A stretch of DNA of 64,000 nt from Simmondsia chinensis (GCA_018398585.1 JAGTTD010000010.1:29924638-29988637); one strand, 5' to 3'; shown: positions 36,101 through 43,703, counted from the first letter of the stretch. Made by a program: numbers and translations. The notes: generated by a model from the sequence alone, not told the origin.

Positions 36101-38736
36101 TAGGCAATCGTTATTATTGTTGTGTATCCATTGCAAAGTAAGTCATAAGAAATATGAACAAGGTTTGCAATCTATCTACACCATTGAAGATAACGATGTA
36201 AGAAAGATAGATTGCATCCAATGGTAAAAGGGATATCTAGCCTAGTTTAGCATATCATGACTAGTCCCAACTTGCATGTCCCACCAATTAAGAGGTTCTC
36301 CTACTTGCAAAAGAGTTAGTTGGGGTTAGAGATCCAGCGATGGGCCCCAAAGAATTATTTGCATTCAGTGACAAGATTTAAGCCTTAGACCTTAAAGATT
36401 CATAACGCACAGCAGCCCAAATTCCTTACCACATGATTTTTTTTTCTGTTTTCAGCTTTTTGAAAAGCTTTGGAAAAGAATTTTAAAATTAATAATCAAA
36501 AGCATGAAAATTTTCATTTCTAAAGCTCATTTTTTGTTTTTAAGAACCAAAAACTAAAAACAAAAAAGTACATCAAACAAAACCCTTTGTCAAAAATCAT
36601 GCTTGTAAATTTGGTACATAAATGTGTTGGTGTAGTAGTTTATCTTCAAAGCAACAGATATTGGGTTCAAACCTCGTTAGCCCCTTTTCCCAAGTGTTTG
36701 TTTCCCTCTTCGAGGAAGTTGTTTGTTATACCGCTTTGGGGGAAAAAAAAATAAGATACATAAGAGATGAACATGCAAAACTAGGAAAATACTCTTCTCA
36801 AGCTAATTGGATATTTAATCATAAAACATTATTTAGCCTTATATGTAAATCCAATATTACTGATTGGGCTCCAGGCCAATAAACTTTATGGTAGTTGGCT
36901 TGAGTTGTGCTGTCTTAGAATTAGTAGAAAATATGATCAGATTTTTACAAGGCTAAGGACTACTAGATTTTCGCAATGAATTTATAGTTCGCAAAGAATG
37001 ATATCAAGGAATACGAATACACAAATACTTTCAACAATAAGTCACACATTCAATTATTCAGACGCATTAAATATGAAAGTGCTCCTCGTCACCAAAATTC
37101 AATGCATTAGTTATTGAAATTTATTTATAGGGAACTTTTGAATGAGTACACCAAGAAGTTAACAGTGATACTTGAGGTAGTGCTGAAGGCAATGGCGCGG
37201 TCCTTAGGCATGGTGGACAAGGACTGCTTCTTAGATCTCCATGGGAGACGGGGATCAATGATGGCAAGGTTCAACTTGGTTCCACAATGCTTGAGCCCTG
37301 ATCAAGTCATGGGGCTCAAGCCACACTCAGATGGCTCAACCTTAACCTTCCTATTGCCAGACAACAAGGTGGAAGCGCTTCAAGTACAAAAGGATGACCA
37401 ATGGTTCATGGTTCCAATCATACCTGGTGCCCTATTCTTCAACCTTGGTGATCTTGCTGAGGTATATACCTTCACTCGTTCATACGTAGCCTTATGTCGA
37501 GAAAAATGAAAAGGAATATTACGATATTTAACTAGTTATCCTATAAGATGTTGGCATAGTTGCAAAGCACAATTAATGTTGAGACTCTACAACAGGTTAA
37601 TGGTGAATTTCTATCCTAACTTATCTATGATAGAAATATTTGATAAACAAATAAACTGGACAATAATGTAAAAGCTAACTGCTTAATAGGTGAATGCATG
37701 GTCGAAAAACTGAAGTTGCTTACAATATCTAGCATGTTATACGTGCTTTACAACACATGTTAGTTTCTTATGTCACCATGAGTTTCAATGTAGCTAGTTA
37801 TCACATCAATGCCTTTTTTGTTGTTTAAATGTATTACCCAATTTATACATATTTGTAAAGTATAATACAATTATTATTCATATGGAGTTCTTTAGCATAA
37901 ATTGTGCTGCAATTAGAAGTAAAAGAGTTGTTCCAAGCTCAGCACCTCCATTGTCAAATCTCCATCTCAATAATCCATAAGTAAGCTTGAGTTGGCGGAA
38001 AGTTGTTATCCAGGTTTTGAGTTTCTACTTGAACACAATTTGATAAGATATCAATATGCTTGATAGCCAATTCCACACGGCTTTCCTATTCTATTGAACC
38101 CAGTTGAGCTCATTATAAAGTGCGCTTTTTATTGAGTCAAGCGCACTAACCAGTTGAGTTCACTACATAGGCAAGCTATAGTCATCATCGATCAACTAAG
38201 TTGTTAGCAAGCCATTAATCAGTTGTTTACGGTCTTTAATGAGTTCTATAAAACTATTGGCGAATTATAATGAGTTCTTATCAAATTATAATGATTTCTT
38301 AACAAACTATTGGCGAATTATAATGAGTCAAGCACCCATGTTCAAACTCATTGCAGTAAACTTACTAAACTTACTTGAACTCATCTTAATAAACTATCAA
38401 GCCTTTAAACGAATACAAACAAGTCCAAATCAACTTCAAACAAACTACTCAATTGAACGTTCAACTTGTTTACGTATCTATTTACATTAACAGGTTATGA
38501 CCAACGGCATATTCAAGGCAGCACTGCATAGGGTAATGACAAATTCAGAGAGGGACAGGGTATCTTTGGCTGTATTCTGCAACCCTGAAATTGATAACGA
38601 GATTGGGCCCATTAGTGAACTACTCCAGGCCCATGGGCGCCCATTGTACCGGAACTTGACCATCAAGAAATACGGCCAGCTCTTCCTCCACAACTACCCT
38701 CTTGGGCTAAGAACTCTTGAATCCCTCAAAATTTAG
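7402..38736 (+). CDS. 2-oxoglutarate/Fe(II)-dependent dioxygenase, SRG1-like (5 exons)
   Basis: Join 7402-7650, 27719-27824, 35872-36013, 37131-37461, 38494-38736: 1,071 bp, 356 residues, all junctions GT-AG and in phase (0, 1, 2, 0). The N-terminal DIOX_N domain covers about residues 50-160 ([47 protein letters not shown]). The catalytic jelly-roll follows, with iron ligands H231 and D233 (PHSDGS) and H288 ([12 protein letters not shown]), and the 2OG-binding R298-V-S300. Length is normal for the DOXC class; the closest familiar types are SRG1, codeine O-demethylase-like and LBO-like enzymes, soluble oxygenases of specialised or hormone metabolism. The substrate cannot be told. Odd points: NxYPPC reads NLVPQC, and introns 1 and 2 are 20.1 and 8.0 kb of transposons. 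The ATG was chosen because the frame after it is open to the first splice site and fits family length. Confidence 0.9.
7651..8044 (+). other. Start of intron 1, no gene
   Basis: T-rich intron start. A weak tRNA-promoter-like sequence (AAGGTTCAAATACG, near 7856) may be a SINE remnant, but no target-site duplication was found. Confidence 0.4.
8045..8465 (+). repeat. Left arm of a long inverted repeat
   Basis: About 400 bp that pairs, at roughly 80% by eye, with the reverse complement of 14070-14452 over its whole length (for example ATTAAACACCTATATGAAAA here against ATTAAACACTAACATAGAAA there). The two arms probably belong to one foldback element whose centre was invaded by the MITE and gypsy element between them. 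Confidence 0.65.
8473..8714. mobile_element. Palindromic MITE, 242 bp
   Basis: Nearly the whole element is an inverted repeat: it begins GCCTAATTATAATCACTCGT and its end, reverse-complemented, begins GCCTAATTAATCCCACTTGT. Arms are about 90 bp with a short AT-rich loop. No clear target-site duplication. Two further partial copies of the arm end (about 30 bp units, TTAATGATC...AAGTGGGAT) follow in tandem to about 8773. No coding capacity. Confidence 0.7.
8774..9126 (+). repeat. 5' LTR of gypsy element 1
   Basis: Matches 13735-14064 closely (shared CATCTTATC.TCTGCTTGCCGC, GAAGGAGCTTATACA and the end GAGTAATTTG..ACA). It holds a TATAAATA box near 8898 followed by a pyrimidine-rich leader. Confidence 0.8.
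9234..13690 (+). pseudogene. Ty3/gypsy gag-pol with chromodomain, pseudogene 1
   Basis: Gag starts MAEGTRSQ at 9234 and its capsid-like part is at 9625-10182 ([15 protein letters not shown]). The protease motif is [12 protein letters not shown] near 10433. RT begins near 11060 ([26 protein letters not shown]); the FDD box near 11430 reads VIFDDIL but a nearby frameshift breaks it. RNase H is near 11860 ([14 protein letters not shown], where a catalytic D is N). Integrase 12616-12999 keeps D, D and E ([19 protein letters not shown]). A chromodomain at 13574-13650 ([16 protein letters not shown]) marks it as a chromovirus. Many stops and shifts make it inactive. Confidence 0.85.
13705..14064 (+). 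repeat. 3' LTR of gypsy element 1
   Basis: Starts TGATTCGAAC after the purine tract and ends AATTTGACA. It includes the same pyrimidine-rich leader as the 5' copy. Confidence 0.8.
14070..14452 (-). repeat. Right arm of the long inverted repeat
   Basis: Reverse complement of the left arm at 8045-8465. It ends where a minus-strand LTR begins at 14453, so the arm may have been cut by that insertion. Confidence 0.65.
14453..14883 (-). repeat. LTR of a minus-strand gypsy-type element
   Basis: On the minus strand it runs TGATGCAAATGAGG...GGAAAACA (TG...CA), with a TATAAATA box near 14570. It is preceded on that strand by a purine tract (AGGTGGGGAACAA) and GAGGACGAATTTTG, resembling the 3' end of gypsy pol in other elements here. 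No partner LTR was found, so it is a truncated element. Confidence 0.5.
14884..16214. other. Intron 1 filler: G-rich stretch and repeat debris
   Basis: 14930-15310 is GT-rich and probably belongs to the interior of the truncated minus-strand element; its short open frame has no motif. At 15311 CAGTGGCGGATCTATG resembles one end of the hAT-type element at 28941-29887, without a partner end. An AGTTCAAATCC B-box-like sequence lies near 15500. The rest is AT-rich, apart from the repeat modules listed separately. Confidence 0.4.
15935..16160. repeat. Tandem 'CAAAGACACCTACAAACTAT' module repeat
   Basis: Imperfect modules of about 60-70 bp (TCAAAGTGACC..., CATCAAAGACACC..., CAAAATCAATGTGACC...) repeat here. 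The same modules occur inverted at 63290-63470, so this is a dispersed non-coding repeat family. Confidence 0.5.
16215..16653 (+). repeat. 5' LTR of gypsy element 2
   Basis: Starts TGTTACGAATGGGCCTTG; contains pyrimidine-rich and C-rich tracts near 16370-16435; ends just before the primer-binding site. Confidence 0.7.
16697..20990 (+). pseudogene. Ty3/gypsy gag-pol with chromodomain, pseudogene 2
   Basis: Gag begins [11 protein letters not shown] at 16697; a Cys-rich segment ([14 protein letters not shown]) lies near 17650. The protease box near 17870 reads LVNSGSAHN, where the catalytic Asp of DSG is Asn. RT (from about 18590) is the best preserved part: [31 protein letters not shown] and an intact [10 protein letters not shown] near 18917. 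RNase H is at 19330-19560 ([11 protein letters not shown]). Integrase near 20120-20480 keeps [14 protein letters not shown] and GQMEV but has stops. The chromodomain at 20898-20990 ([14 protein letters not shown]) has a stop at the conserved Trp. Confidence 0.85.
21024..21225 (+). repeat. 3' LTR of gypsy element 2, truncated
   Basis: TGGTATTTTTACGAATTGG then sequence matching 16221-16330. Similarity stops after the C run and the last half of the LTR is missing. Confidence 0.65.
21174..21204. repeat. Poly-C run, 31 bases
   Basis: An uninterrupted run of 31 C within the truncated LTR; the 5' LTR has only short C runs in the matching place. Its length may be unreliable in assembly. Confidence 0.9.
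21226..21765. other. Intron 1 filler, no gene
   Basis: AT-rich sequence with no recognisable protein motif. The right part is probably the 3' non-coding region of the copia relic that follows on the minus strand. Confidence 0.35.
21766..21829 (-). pseudogene. Copia RNase H relic, C-terminal piece
   Basis: On the minus strand this reads [19 protein letters not shown] and a stop, matching the end of plant copia polyproteins ('..LLSKLGViNIYtP'). Its upstream part lies at 26799-27028, across the inserted LTR element. Confidence 0.5.
21830..22145 (-). repeat. 3' LTR (left) of the pol-less element
   Basis: Its + strand start carries a perfect 13-bp palindrome, TTACGTTTGTGAT-CGA-ATCACAAACGTAA, at 21832-21860. 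Compared with the right LTR, about 90 bp are missing after GAGTTAGATGA. Confidence 0.85.
22352..22612 (-). pseudogene. Possible C-terminal continuation in a shifted frame
   Basis: In another minus-strand frame, 22612-22352 encodes a Trp/Cys-rich stretch ([22 protein letters not shown]) that repeats the FKHKH motif of the upstream frame. It may be the frameshifted end of the same protein or an internal repeat. Confidence 0.3.
22789..25485 (-). pseudogene. Unknown roughly 900-codon element protein, decayed
   Basis: One frame stays readable from 25485 to 22789, interrupted only by isolated stops: TAA near 25265, TGA near 24825, TAG and TAA near 24700, and one near 23068. The longest open part (24606-23068) is 512 codons. 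The N-terminus ([12 protein letters not shown]..., then [20 protein letters not shown]) looks coiled-coil and Q/N-rich, followed by an acidic part ([19 protein letters not shown]) and a basic stretch ([11 protein letters not shown]). The large C-terminal part is rich in Trp, His and Lys ([24 protein letters not shown]). I recognise no protease DSG, RT DD box, CCHC knuckle or integrase motif. It may be a divergent Gag-like or captured protein; I do not know its function. Confidence 0.6.
26396..26798 (-). repeat. 5' LTR (right) of the pol-less element
   Basis: 403 bp; the fuller of the two LTRs. The same palindrome is present at 26398-26426 with one mismatch (C to T in the left arm). Confidence 0.85.
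26799..27028 (-). pseudogene. Copia RNase H relic, upstream piece
   Basis: On the minus strand: [24 protein letters not shown], then [23 protein letters not shown] and [12 protein letters not shown]. This is the RNase H region of a copia polyprotein (EAEYRAIA...ICEI.WLKGLL; NPVFHERTKHIEID; QLADIFTK). It continues at 21829 once the inserted LTR element is removed. Stops show it is dead. Confidence 0.65.
27141..27612. mobile_element. Foldback MITE in intron 1, about 470 bp
   Basis: The ends are inverted copies: left T(n)CACTAAAAGCCATCTAAG, right, reverse-complemented, TATTTTTACTAAAAACCGCC. Pairing continues inward over more than 130 bp (ACCACCTA, GTCACACCTAAACTTT, CACGGTTAACATACGTTAG). A 29-base T run (27141-27169) marks the left end. 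No coding capacity. It ends about 105 bp before exon 2. Confidence 0.6.
27719..27824 (+). CDS. Dioxygenase exon 2 (residues 84-119)
   Basis: Acceptor TTTAATCAG, then [17 protein letters not shown] and [16 protein letters not shown]; donor GGTACGTG. It is 106 bp long and ends in phase 1. It joins WGCFL to form the family's 'WGCF..xNHGM' motif across a 20 kb intron. Confidence 0.9.
27840..28360. repeat. Intron 2 start: degenerate 'gagTTcGATAAgTC' repeats
   Basis: Several diverged units of about 70-80 bp around GAGTTCGATAAGTCTTAATA and CTCGATATTCGATAACTCTA. No gene; open frames here have no family motif. Confidence 0.35.
28372..28824. mobile_element. hAT-type MITE, 453 bp, 8-bp TSD
   Basis: Flanked by a perfect 8-bp duplication TCAACATG (28364-28371 and 28825-28832). 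Ends are inverted: TAGGGCCGCAAATGAACCTA and, reverse-complemented, TAGGGCTAAAAATGAATCGA. The 8-bp TSD and TAGGG-type ends are typical of hAT. The interior is rich in GAGCCGAGC / GAGCTC words and has no transposase. Confidence 0.85.
28941..29887. mobile_element. hAT-type non-autonomous element, 947 bp, 8-bp TSD
   Basis: Flanked by a perfect 8-bp duplication CTACTTAC (28933-28940 and 29888-29895). Ends: TAGTGGTGGATTTAGAATTT and, reverse-complemented, CAGCGGCGGATCTACATTGA, both leading into AGGGTGGGCT. No transposase frame. It contains a tRNA-like promoter segment on the minus strand near 29680-29740. Confidence 0.85.
29678..29750 (-). other. tRNA-like Pol III promoter segment
   Basis: Minus strand: an A-box-like TGGCCAGGTGGTGAG (about 29735-29721), then a perfect B box GGTTCAATTCC (29692-29682) about 30 nt on. 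The acceptor stem does not pair and no anticodon arm is convincing, so it is not a tRNA gene; it may be an old tRNA-derived SINE inside the hAT element. Confidence 0.45.
29896..30425. other. Intron 2 filler, no gene
   Basis: Unremarkable AT-rich intron sequence between the hAT element and the gypsy element. Confidence 0.4.
30431..30885 (+). repeat. 5' LTR of gypsy element 3
   Basis: 455 bp; contains T-rich 'CCTTTATTTGCTGATTTG' tandem units near 30615-30700. It lacks about 60 bp that the 3' copy has near 35530-35595. Confidence 0.92.
30919..35235 (+). pseudogene. Ty3/gypsy gag-pol pseudogene 3
   Basis: Gag starts MAPRRCQRN at 30919 with one stop at about 31097, then a capsid-like part at 31240-31765 ([33 protein letters not shown]). 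A CCHC knuckle ([14 protein letters not shown]) is intact at 31898-31939. The protease box near 32194 reads MHSGSCEN, with His for the catalytic Asp. RT (32870-33240) has [20 protein letters not shown], but its DD box near 33200 reads YFGDILIYS, with Gly for the first Asp. RNase H is at 33640-33940. Integrase 34170-34800 keeps the H-H-C-C finger region and D, D, E ([25 protein letters not shown]). The C-terminus has [13 protein letters not shown]. Stops and substitutions show it is inactive. Confidence 0.88.
35220..35731 (+). repeat. 3' LTR of gypsy element 3
   Basis: 512 bp copy ending TGCATCA, 140 bp before exon 3. Confidence 0.92.
35872..36013 (+). CDS. Dioxygenase exon 3 (residues 119-166)
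   Basis: Acceptor TTTGTAG; encodes [25 protein letters not shown] and [10 protein letters not shown], matching the family pattern GYGnD..LdW.DRLYL.v.PEDQR. Donor GTACTTTT after 36013. Confidence 0.9.
36014..36621 (+). other. Intron 3, first half, no gene
   Basis: AT-rich intron sequence from the exon 3 donor to the SINE; no further feature recognised. Confidence 0.4.
36622..36754 (+). mobile_element. tRNA-derived SINE copy A in intron 3
   Basis: 133 bp flanked by a near-perfect duplication (GGTACATAA at 36613-36621, GATACATAA at 36755-36763). Starts with an A-box-like TTGGTGTAGTAGT and has a perfect B box GGGTTCAAACC at 36663-36673. Ends in an A-rich tail (GGGGGAAAAAAAAATAA). A relative lies at 38801-38929. 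Confidence 0.65.
37131..37461 (+). CDS. Dioxygenase exon 4 (residues 166-276)
   Basis: Acceptor TTATTTATAG; carries [19 protein letters not shown], the iron ligands in KPHSDGST (37324-37332), LQVQKDDQW and [11 protein letters not shown]. The usual second tyrosine of the NxYPPC motif is valine (37273-37290). Confidence 0.9.
37462..38493 (+). other. Intron 4
   Basis: Opens GTATATACC and closes TTTACATTAACAG. Around 38240-38330 it has short repeated words (GGCGAATTATAATGAGT twice, 63 bp apart). No gene in it. Confidence 0.7.
38494..38736 (+). CDS. Dioxygenase exon 5 (residues 277-356, stop)
   Basis: Acceptor TACATTAACAG; encodes [20 protein letters not shown] with the distal iron ligand (38527), RVS for 2OG binding (38557-38565), and a C-terminus [14 protein letters not shown] ending in LKI and TAG. 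Confidence 0.9.
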   Translation, partial: VMTNGIFKAALHRVMTNSERDRVSLAVFCNPEIDNEIGPISELLQAHGRPLYRNLTIKKYGQLFLHNYPLGLRTLESLKI

Positions 38737-38800
38737 CGTCTCTTACGGTAAAAGAAAAATAAGTTTATTTATGCTTTATGTTGTACTTTTATTAAGTAAA

Positions 38801-38929
38801 TGGTCTTGGAATAGTAGTTTACTCCCCTAAACTAGATGTATTGGTTCAAAGCTCATCACCTTTCCTCCCTAAAGTGTTGGTTTTCCTGTTTAGGAAAGAC
38901 ATTGTATTCTTCTTAACAATGTAAAAAAT
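38801..38929 (+). mobile_element. tRNA-derived SINE copy B, diverged
   Basis: Aligns with copy A: TAGTAGTTTA, AGATGTATTGGTTCAAAGCTC (B-box-like, about 38843-38853), AAGTGTTGGTTTTCC and AGGAAG-like parts in the same order, ending near an A-rich stretch. It lies 65 bp after the host stop codon and may be in the 3' UTR. No TSD found. Confidence 0.5.
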
Positions 38930-39488
38930 ATTGTGTAATTTTATTACTGCTTGATGTATAGCATCCATTTAGCCCATGTGTAATTTACAATGTGTTAGTT
39001 TAGTACTGTGAAATTAAAAATGAGTTAATGATGAAATTTTAAATACCCGATCATGTAAAATGCAAGGAATCCAATATAAAACTTACTCGGTTCAATTTGA
39101 ACCCACCTTTGAACAACTAATTAAATTTGTTGTCAACTTAACAACAATTTTTATTTTTGAACTAAACTGACACAATATGAGTCATGTATGGATTAAATTG
39201 ACCCAATTAAAGGTACAAGTGTTAAAATGATACAACAAATAAAGTACAATAACTTATGAAATATAAATAAACCAAATACAAAACAATGATGTGTATGAAA
39301 AGGAATAAAAGGAGCAAGATTTTGCAATATGGGCAAGAATTGCAACTTGTTTTAGCAAAGATTTGAGGATATTTGTTTAACCATAGGTGATCCAAATAAT
39401 GAGACAACAAAAAAGATGGTATAATGTATGATGTTGCAGTCAAAAAATGACGTGGGAAACCAGTGCTGCCATTACTAGAAATACTGAT
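38930..39488. other. Downstream of the dioxygenase gene, no gene
   Basis: AT-rich DNA without recognisable protein or element ends; the minus-strand open frame at 39222-39443 is low-complexity. Confidence 0.4.
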
Positions 39489-40374
39489 TGTTAAAAATAT
39501 TTTATAATATTGTCAAATAACCTCCTGGGAAGTCCTCATCCTCAGGTTGGGGGCACTGAAAAACAGCCTCTCTTCAGGTTAACACCCTGAAAGGGGAAGG
39601 CTACGTACATCCGCTCCCCCCAAATCCTGTGTAGGCGGGAGCCCTTGAGGCATTGGGTATGTTCCTAAATAATACACTATTAACATGAAATATATATTAA
39701 TTTAAATCAACCGAGAAATAATACCAATATATCAATAATTGTAGAGCTAGAAAACATAATATAGCATCACCAAAATTTATAAGATCATGAATCGACAACT
39801 CAATACAAACAACAATTATATATACGGAAAACAAAGTAAACAAAGAAAAACATATCTTTGGGTTGAGGTACGTGAGAACGCTCTCCTTAGAAAGGAAATG
39901 CCCCTCTTGCATGAGTATTGCTATTAAGTTTAAATGCGCTCCTTTCCCCAAGATTCAACAACCCGTCGGACCTCTATCAGTGCAGCAATAAAAGATCCCC
40001 GAACTACATCTACCAAACTCACTATTTTTTACAAGAGTAGAGGGATTGAAAGAGTAAAATATTTCATGTTAGATCTATTTTTTTCCATCATATTCATGCT
40101 TACATATATACAAATGTTGTACACTTATTTTTAATTTATCATCCAACATAACCGGTCAAATTTTAACACCTCCAACAAAGTCTTGCATGCAACGGTATGT
40201 AACCTATGCATTCATGTCACTAAAATATTGAATGGGCATCTATTATGATTTATTTTGATAATTAAGTATTTAATTAAAGGAATTTTTGGTAAAAGATTAT
40301 TACTATTTGAAAATATTAGAAATAAATAATTTTTAAATCAATAAAATAAATAATTTTTCCAACAATCCCCCAAA
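39489..40374 (-). repeat. 3' LTR of the non-coding element, with SINE insert
   Basis: On + it runs TGTTAAAAAT...TTTTTCCAACA. Without the 146 bp SINE insertion it is about 735 bp. Confidence 0.55.
39521..39666 (+). mobile_element. Au-like SINE, plus strand
   Basis: Contains the Au SINE body in order: ACAGCCTCTCT, AAGGGGAAGGCTACGTACAT, CCGCTCCCCCCAAATCC and GGCATTGGGTATGTTCCT. The repeated AAATAA on both sides (39515-39520, 39667-39672) fits a short target-site duplication. The other LTR copy (43704-44012) lacks it, which confirms insertion. Confidence 0.75.
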
Positions 40375-43300
40375 TGATTTAAAAAATTATAAAATTTAGT
40401 GAGCATTGTATTCCGTTAATACAGGTAGGTACCTTTCGAGTTTGAACGAACACTTAGTGCAAATGAGCTCCAACCTGAAGAAACCATAGTAGCATAAAAG
40501 CTTTGAACTAGGTCCCTTGTAGCCAAGTCTAGACCCATCACACACACAGAATACTAGTAGTTGTAAAGTTCTGTCGGTGGGGGTGTGTTACGATCATGCG
40601 CACAAAATCCTGTCTCATGAGTGTCATTAGGGAATAGCCTATTTCTTACTGTTGTGACCCCACCACCACACTCATGTAGGTGAACCCTCCAAGGGTGATC
40701 TGTAATCAACACCCCACTAATAATGTGCCTTCAGAATTATTTAGAGTTAAAAAAACTCTGCCTTGAACATCACAGTAAAGAGCATCTCACCTTAGGAATG
40801 GGATCCAAGAATACCCCGCTAGAAATAAAATAATTTGTGCTCTTTCAACCACCTATCAGTTTCGTTTTTACTCGTTGAACCTCATTCATGGGATCGCCAT
40901 ACCTTTGAGGACGGGTTTCCACCGTGGTGATTAATTTTATGGGCTTCAATCCCACTCCCCTCGATGATAAACAACTCATAGGCACGTCTATCTTTTGTAA
41001 GCGGCTCCACAATTTTTTATTTTCTTATTCTTCTAATATTAGATACTCATCATAGTTGCTTGTTGCTTCCAACTCAATCAATCTTGACTTTATAATGGAG
41101 CAAGCTTTTCATCTTTCTGCTCAGTGGAATTCCATTGCAGAGCACATCCAATGGTGAATATAATCTTCTTAATTCACCTGGATTAAAAATCAATTAGAAC
41201 GTTATGCCTTTCTCAACATAATAATCACCAAGTATAAGTCATTCATACTGCCTTTCAAATATTCACACAATCCAAGACAATTTACATAACCTTATAAAGA
41301 ATGACTTTATGCAGAACTTTTAAAGAAATACCAATTTGCGTTTTTCAAAGACATTTTGTTGCTGTAATACAGAGTATTTAATTTTTGCTTAGCACTAACA
41401 TATGAAGTGTTTTACTTCCTCTTATTCCTTTCTATTGTCACTCAACAATGCATCTTTCAAAACTGTCCATACATTTTGTGAGTAAATATTTTAAACAAAA
41501 TTCATAAAGACATCAAACAAATATTAGTCAAAGTGGACCACATCAATTCTCATCAATATAAAGCAGACTTGAGTTCACAACATATCGGTTATCAATCCAT
41601 CAAGCAACTTCAATATATAACCACAAATTGTTTGTATGCTAAATAAAGAATTGGCCAAGATTTTGTTCAACTGAACCAAAATTTGAACCAAACTACTTTT
41701 CTTCACAACGTCATAGTTGGTTCTTAATTTGATATCATTAGAAGATATGATATATTTTTTTCTTAGACTACTCTCACATTTTGTAGTTATGTAAAGATTT
41801 ACATAAATATCAGACTTGCTCTGACTATACTTACAAATACATAAACATAATATACATGCACCTTAATGTATCTTAACCAATTGTGCCTCTTTTTATGTAG
41901 TACACAACACATAAATTTATACAGAATGAGTGAAAACCACCATCTCATATTTTTTGAGTAAACTCTTCATAATGGATAACATAATACTCTTTTATTTTTA
42001 TACTCAAACTACATTCTTTTAACTCAACCTCAGCCGATAGCCAAACATAAGCATTTACAACGTCATTTAATTGTTTTTTTCCTTTTCATGAAAGTTTTTA
42101 TAAACGTATGTTTAATTAATAAACAACATGCCTCTTAGACCAACTCCTGAAGTAATTAACTTCTTTACAAAATTTCTCCTTACTTTTTCAAACTACGTAC
42201 TTGGTTATAATTTTTCATGTATCCATTAATACCAAGAAGTGCCATTATGGCTGCTTATATTGTGATTGACATTTTTACTTCCTTTTGCCTTTACTCAATT
42301 CGGTTGTCCAAAAACCACAACTCTCAAATTTGGATAACTCAAGTCAAACTTATATAAGTCTGAGGCAAACATGTGAAAAATATATAGAAATGTGGCTAAT
42401 TGACGCACATGTGAGCATTTGAGAAATAAATTACATATATCATCAGAATACAATTATACTTCACTTGGTACTTGGGAGCACATATAACTTGAGTCATTTT
42501 TATCTGTTATGTTTCTCAACGACATTGTACTAGTACCAAAGATAACTTGATGCTTAGATTAAGTTGACTCCACATCTTTAATCTTCTTCAAATCAATTAA
42601 CCTTAAGGTTGTCAATAGACAAGCATCATATATGCATAATTCCAAATGTGAATTTTTTCCCTCTAAAGTGCAAGCTAATTTGCTAACAGCACAGTCAAAC
42701 AAATTCATGTTCACTGCTATTTGAAAACACCATTTTGTTTAGGTATGCCTTCAAGATTTGCATGTGCAACTTTAATTTTCACTAATTTGTTGAATGAAAT
42801 TCTATTATAAAATTTAAATCCTCATTTTTGAGCAAATAGTTTTATTATCAAATCCTTGTAGAAATATTTTATGCATATAGGTCAAGATCTTAGCACATTT
42901 TTTTTTTTTAAAATCACTTACTACTTTGTTTTATAAACAAGACAAAGCATAACAAACTCATCTTCTGCTTCTCACTAAGAGCAATAAAGTAACCGGGATT
43001 TTCCTATCCTATAATTTTGTATGATCACAATAAACGACCCTTTAGAGATTGTATCACATTTTGAGATTAATTTAATATTTTTTATAAAACATATCACCCC
43101 ATCTTTTAATGAAATTTGGATCTATATGCCATGATTTTCCCACCAATTGAAATCAATTTTTCCCTACAGCATTCTTGGCAAGTATGCCTCAATCTCAATG
43201 CAATATAAGAATAATAAATCAAATAGCACAGAATCAGTAATGATACAAAATAAAAGGCCAGTATTTTCGCATACAAAACTCATACATCACCAATGCACTT

Positions 43301-43703
43301 TTGAATTAACTCACACGAACCAACATAACAGATTTATATGTTTCAAAATTTTTCATATAGAAACAACACACAACAATAAATTAATGAAATAACTAGAATT
43401 TTGTTAGTGATAATTTCACTTAAATTTATTAATCCTTTTTTATCTTATTGTGAAGAAAGAGTTGTCATTTTCTTCTTTTCATGCTTCTGACATCTCAAGG
43501 GACAACAAAATATTATTATAAAACAGTGCAACAAATCTATTAAATCAAATATGTTAGAACAGTAGAATAGATACCGTTTTAACAAACATGATAGTATAGT
43601 CCAAACTATTGTCTAAGGTTTTCCATACGATGAAAGCCACAGTAATAGACAATATGAAAACTTCAAATATTTCTAATAGTTAGGCAATTTTTCTTTCTAA
43701 GAC
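40375..43703 (-). other. Interior of the non-coding LTR element
   Basis: 3.3 kb, AT-rich. No gag, RT or integrase motif found on either strand. The segment near 40860-41010 is less AT-rich than the rest, but I could not assign it. Confidence 0.4.

Noticed and set aside
36622..36882. 86-codon open frame after exon 3
   Set aside because: It starts in the SINE and ends in intron sequence, without any dioxygenase motif; exon 4 follows at 37131 with a proper acceptor.
37462..37509. Read-through of exon 4 into intron 4 as an alternative C-terminus
   Set aside because: It would remove the distal iron ligand and RVS motif; the GTATAT donor and the exon 5 match favour splicing.
43147..43392. 81-codon open frame in the non-coding LTR element
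   Set aside because: N/K/I-rich translation typical of AT-rich DNA; no motif and no partner frames.
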